From JBHHYN01 sp046757565 (GTDB taxonomy: Bacteria; Pseudomonadota; Gammaproteobacteria; Eutrophobiales; Eutrophobiaceae), in the NCBI GenBank assembly GCA_046757565.1, contig JBHHYN010000033.1, forward strand, positions 1-24,073: a DNA stretch of 24,073 nucleotides. The letters run 5' to 3'. Positions 22,649 to 24,073 of this stretch are shown here, in pieces. The position numbers were made by a program, and so were the translations under genes. The notes beneath the pieces were generated by a model that made no database searches, was not told where the DNA came from, and worked only from the letters and a program-made list of their open reading frames with translations. Within the stretch, counting starts at the first letter, position 1, and each line of letters starts with the position of its first letter.

Positions 22649-23707
22649 TTAATCCAACTGTCCATGCCTGATAGCTGACAAGGATGTTTCCAGACGTAGT
22701 TTGAGGACCTGCGATCCGGCTTCCAGCATATCGTCATGTCTGTTTTCAACGATAGCATTGACCGGGGGCTGAACTAACCGGCCAATGACAACAGGGATCC
22801 CTTTCATGTCATGGATTACCCGCTTGGCAAGCTCCCAATCAACCTTATAGGCCCGTTTGTTAGTGATTTTCACCAACATCCTGACCACGCTTGTTAAATT
22901 GTCCTCAAAATTACCGGCATCTTCCTGCATGAACGGATGTGCTTCCAGATAAATCTTTCCCTCATGCTGCCCCACTTTATACGGTTGATTAACGATATGC
23001 ACAGGGGTGCCTAACTTCACTTTCTTGAATAAACTCTTGATATCTTCCGGGTAGAGTCGAATACAACCATGGCTGACCCGCATGCCGATACCATAAGGCT
23101 TGTTTGTCCCATGAATAAGGTATCCCGGGAGGCCAAGCCGTAATGCATAGTTGCCGAGCGGATTCATCGGCCCCGGCCCTATCCTCTCCGGCAGAGGGTC
23201 TCCCATCGCTTCATGTTCCTGCCGGATCGAATCCGGCGGAAGCCAGGAGGGATTTTTCTTTTTTTGTATGATATGTGTATCAACATAGGGTGTGTCCCAC
23301 CCTTCCCTCCCTACGCCCAGCGGGTAGGTGATGACGTCAACAGAACCAGGTTTATTACCCTCTGGGAAATAATACAGTCTCATTTCCGGGATATTTAAAA
23401 TAATGCCATTATGCGGGGCCTGAGGCAGGATATATTGAGATGGAAGTACTATCTCCCGCCCGTCACCCGGTAGCCAGGTATCCAGCTCCGGATTGACGAG
23501 TTTTATATCCCGATAACCGAGTCCATTGCTCCGGGCAATGTCCAACAAGGTGTCCCGGTATTCGGCCCTGATCTGCTGTAATTCACCGATTACCGAATCG
23601 TTTTTGTTCTCCAGTACGTAATAGGCAGCTACTGCATCCCCGCAAAAAACAAGCAGGAAGAGGGCTAAACAACTGGCTGAGAATAACTTGACGAATGAAC
23701 TTGACAT
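22649..23707 (-). CDS. L,D-transpeptidase with LysM-like domain (ErfK/YbiS type)
   Basis: 352 residues. A signal peptide (core LALFLLVFCGDAVAA, cut near residue 28) sends it to the periplasm. A LysM-like region follows at about 36–95 (RDTLLDIARSNGLGYRDI, VNPELDTWLPGDGREIVLPS). The YkuD catalytic domain covers about 98–240, with LIHGTN (His199) and the nucleophile motif VSHGCIRLYPEDI (His213, Cys215). The C-terminal 100 residues are as in the ErfK/YbiS/YcfS group. These enzymes make L,D cross-links or attach Lpp to diaminopimelate. Its neighbour across the terminator is a lipoprotein with a C-terminal Lys, a fitting substrate. No strong ribosome binding site was found. Confidence 0.93.
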   Translation of the reverse strand: MSSSFVKLFSASCLALFLLVFCGDAVAAYYVLENKNDSVIGELQQIRAEYRDTLLDIARSNGLGYRDIKLVNPELDTWLPGDGREIVLPSQYILPQAPHNGIILNIPEMRLYYFPEGNKPGSVDVITYPLGVGREGWDTPYVDTHIIQKKKNPSWLPPDSIRQEHEAMGDPLPERIGPGPMNPLGNYALRLGLPGYLIHGTNKPYGIGMRVSHGCIRLYPEDIKSLFKKVKLGTPVHIVNQPYKVGQHEGKIYLEAHPFMQEDAGNFEDNLTSVVRMLVKITNKRAYKVDWELAKRVIHDMKGIPVVIGRLVQPPVNAIVENRHDDMLEAGSQVLKLRLETSLSAIRHGQLD

Positions 23708-24023
23708 GATTTATCTGCTTGCATCCGTAGATCGGTAAAATGTGTAATAAGTTAAATTCTATACTAAGCAGGCTGCTTTTCCTCACCTAATTGCAATAAA
23801 CCCGGTAATTATGTGGCCAGTTCTCCCTCTATCTCCACGGCGGCGGCGGCCCGGACAGACAGGCCACCGGCTGCAAAGGCAGATGATGAAGTCAGACCGG
23901 GGAACAGAAATAGGAGAGAATCGCTACGGGTGGTGATTTCCCTGACAACAGTCATTTATCGTAATGGCATATACTATTCGATAGTGAGAGAATCCCCGAA
24001 TCCGACAAAAATAATAGTTTAGT
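23708..24023. other. Stretch without a confident gene
   Basis: Upstream of the transpeptidase gene I see no gene I can defend. A 69-codon frame on + (GTG 23813 to TAG 24022) ends one base before a terminator, but is of low complexity (Ala/Arg-rich) and unlike any family I know. A 48-codon frame on the minus strand overlaps it and looks like a fragmentary signal peptide. One of them may be real, or the sequence may be a remnant. Confidence 0.3.
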
Positions 24024-24048
24024 GTCCGTCCATAAACGGACTTTTTTT
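24024..24048 (+). terminator. Intrinsic terminator, + strand
   Basis: GTCCGT (24024–24029) pairs with ACGGAC (24036–24041) over a six-base loop and is followed by seven Ts. It would end a + strand transcript arriving from about 23800–24020, for which no confident gene was found. Confidence 0.65.
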
Positions 24049-24073
24049 CAACATTATCCCTGTAAAACAGGTG

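Noticed and set aside
1..24073. tRNA, rRNA, CRISPR arrays, insertion sequences or attachment sites
   Set aside because: Intergenic regions were read on both strands; no cloverleaf-like segments, regularly spaced long repeats, transposase frames or terminal inverted repeats were seen.

Overview
The window reads as a chromosomal segment of a gammaproteobacterium, probably an environmental, perhaps sulfur- or metal-cycling, lineage. The evidence is the run mltD–gloB–yafS–rnhA–dnaQ, whose order and orientation match the enterobacterial locus, together with a ParE of enterobacterial type, an xseB–ispA pair, an OprI-like lipoprotein and a rubrerythrin/Fe-S/DUF3501 cluster that I associate with environmental proteobacteria. 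No phage, integrase, IS element, CRISPR array, tRNA or rRNA was recognised, so this is mostly core genome with small accessory patches.

Layout. 1–263: C-terminal end of a hydantoinase B/oxoprolinase-type gene, apparently frameshifted. 401–724: monothiol glutaredoxin grxD. 753–2703 (minus): operon yafS-like methyltransferase, rnhA, dnaQ, divergent from gloB (2832) and mltD (3765). 5560–8585: bifunctional acyltransferase/acyl-ACP synthetase (Aas type) and a CBS-domain protein. 8628–10863 (minus): a repair cluster of tag-like alkyladenine glycosylase, nfi and a pcm with an export signal. 11013–11528: apt. 11565–14329 (minus): an SDR with Phe in place of the catalytic Tyr, and parE. 14476–16880 (minus): rubrerythrin, a double-[4Fe-4S]/CCG-domain protein and DUF3501, preceded by a PerR/Fur-like palindrome. 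17178–19289: xseB, ispA, folE2. 19290–19747: a gene-free stretch holding the strongest RNA candidate, a sigma-54-type promoter followed by a C-rich small RNA and an intrinsic terminator. 19748–22026: small secreted protein, mazG (minus), HNH endonuclease and a small exported protein. 22283–23707: an OprI/Lpp-like lipoprotein facing an L,D-transpeptidase across a bidirectional terminator. 23708–24073: no confident gene, but a + strand terminator near the end.

How the genes fit together. Nucleic-acid maintenance dominates (dnaQ, rnhA, parE, nfi, tag-like, xseB, mazG, HNH). A second theme is the envelope: MltD cuts glycan strands, the L,D-transpeptidase could fix the lipoprotein to peptidoglycan through its C-terminal Lys, and the Aas-type protein could recycle lysophospholipid. 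A third is oxidative and redox stress (glutaredoxin, GloB, rubrerythrin module). The candidates most worth following are the putative sigma-54 small RNA at 19439–19533 and the rubrerythrin/Fe-S/DUF3501 operon with its operator-like palindrome and intergenic hairpin.
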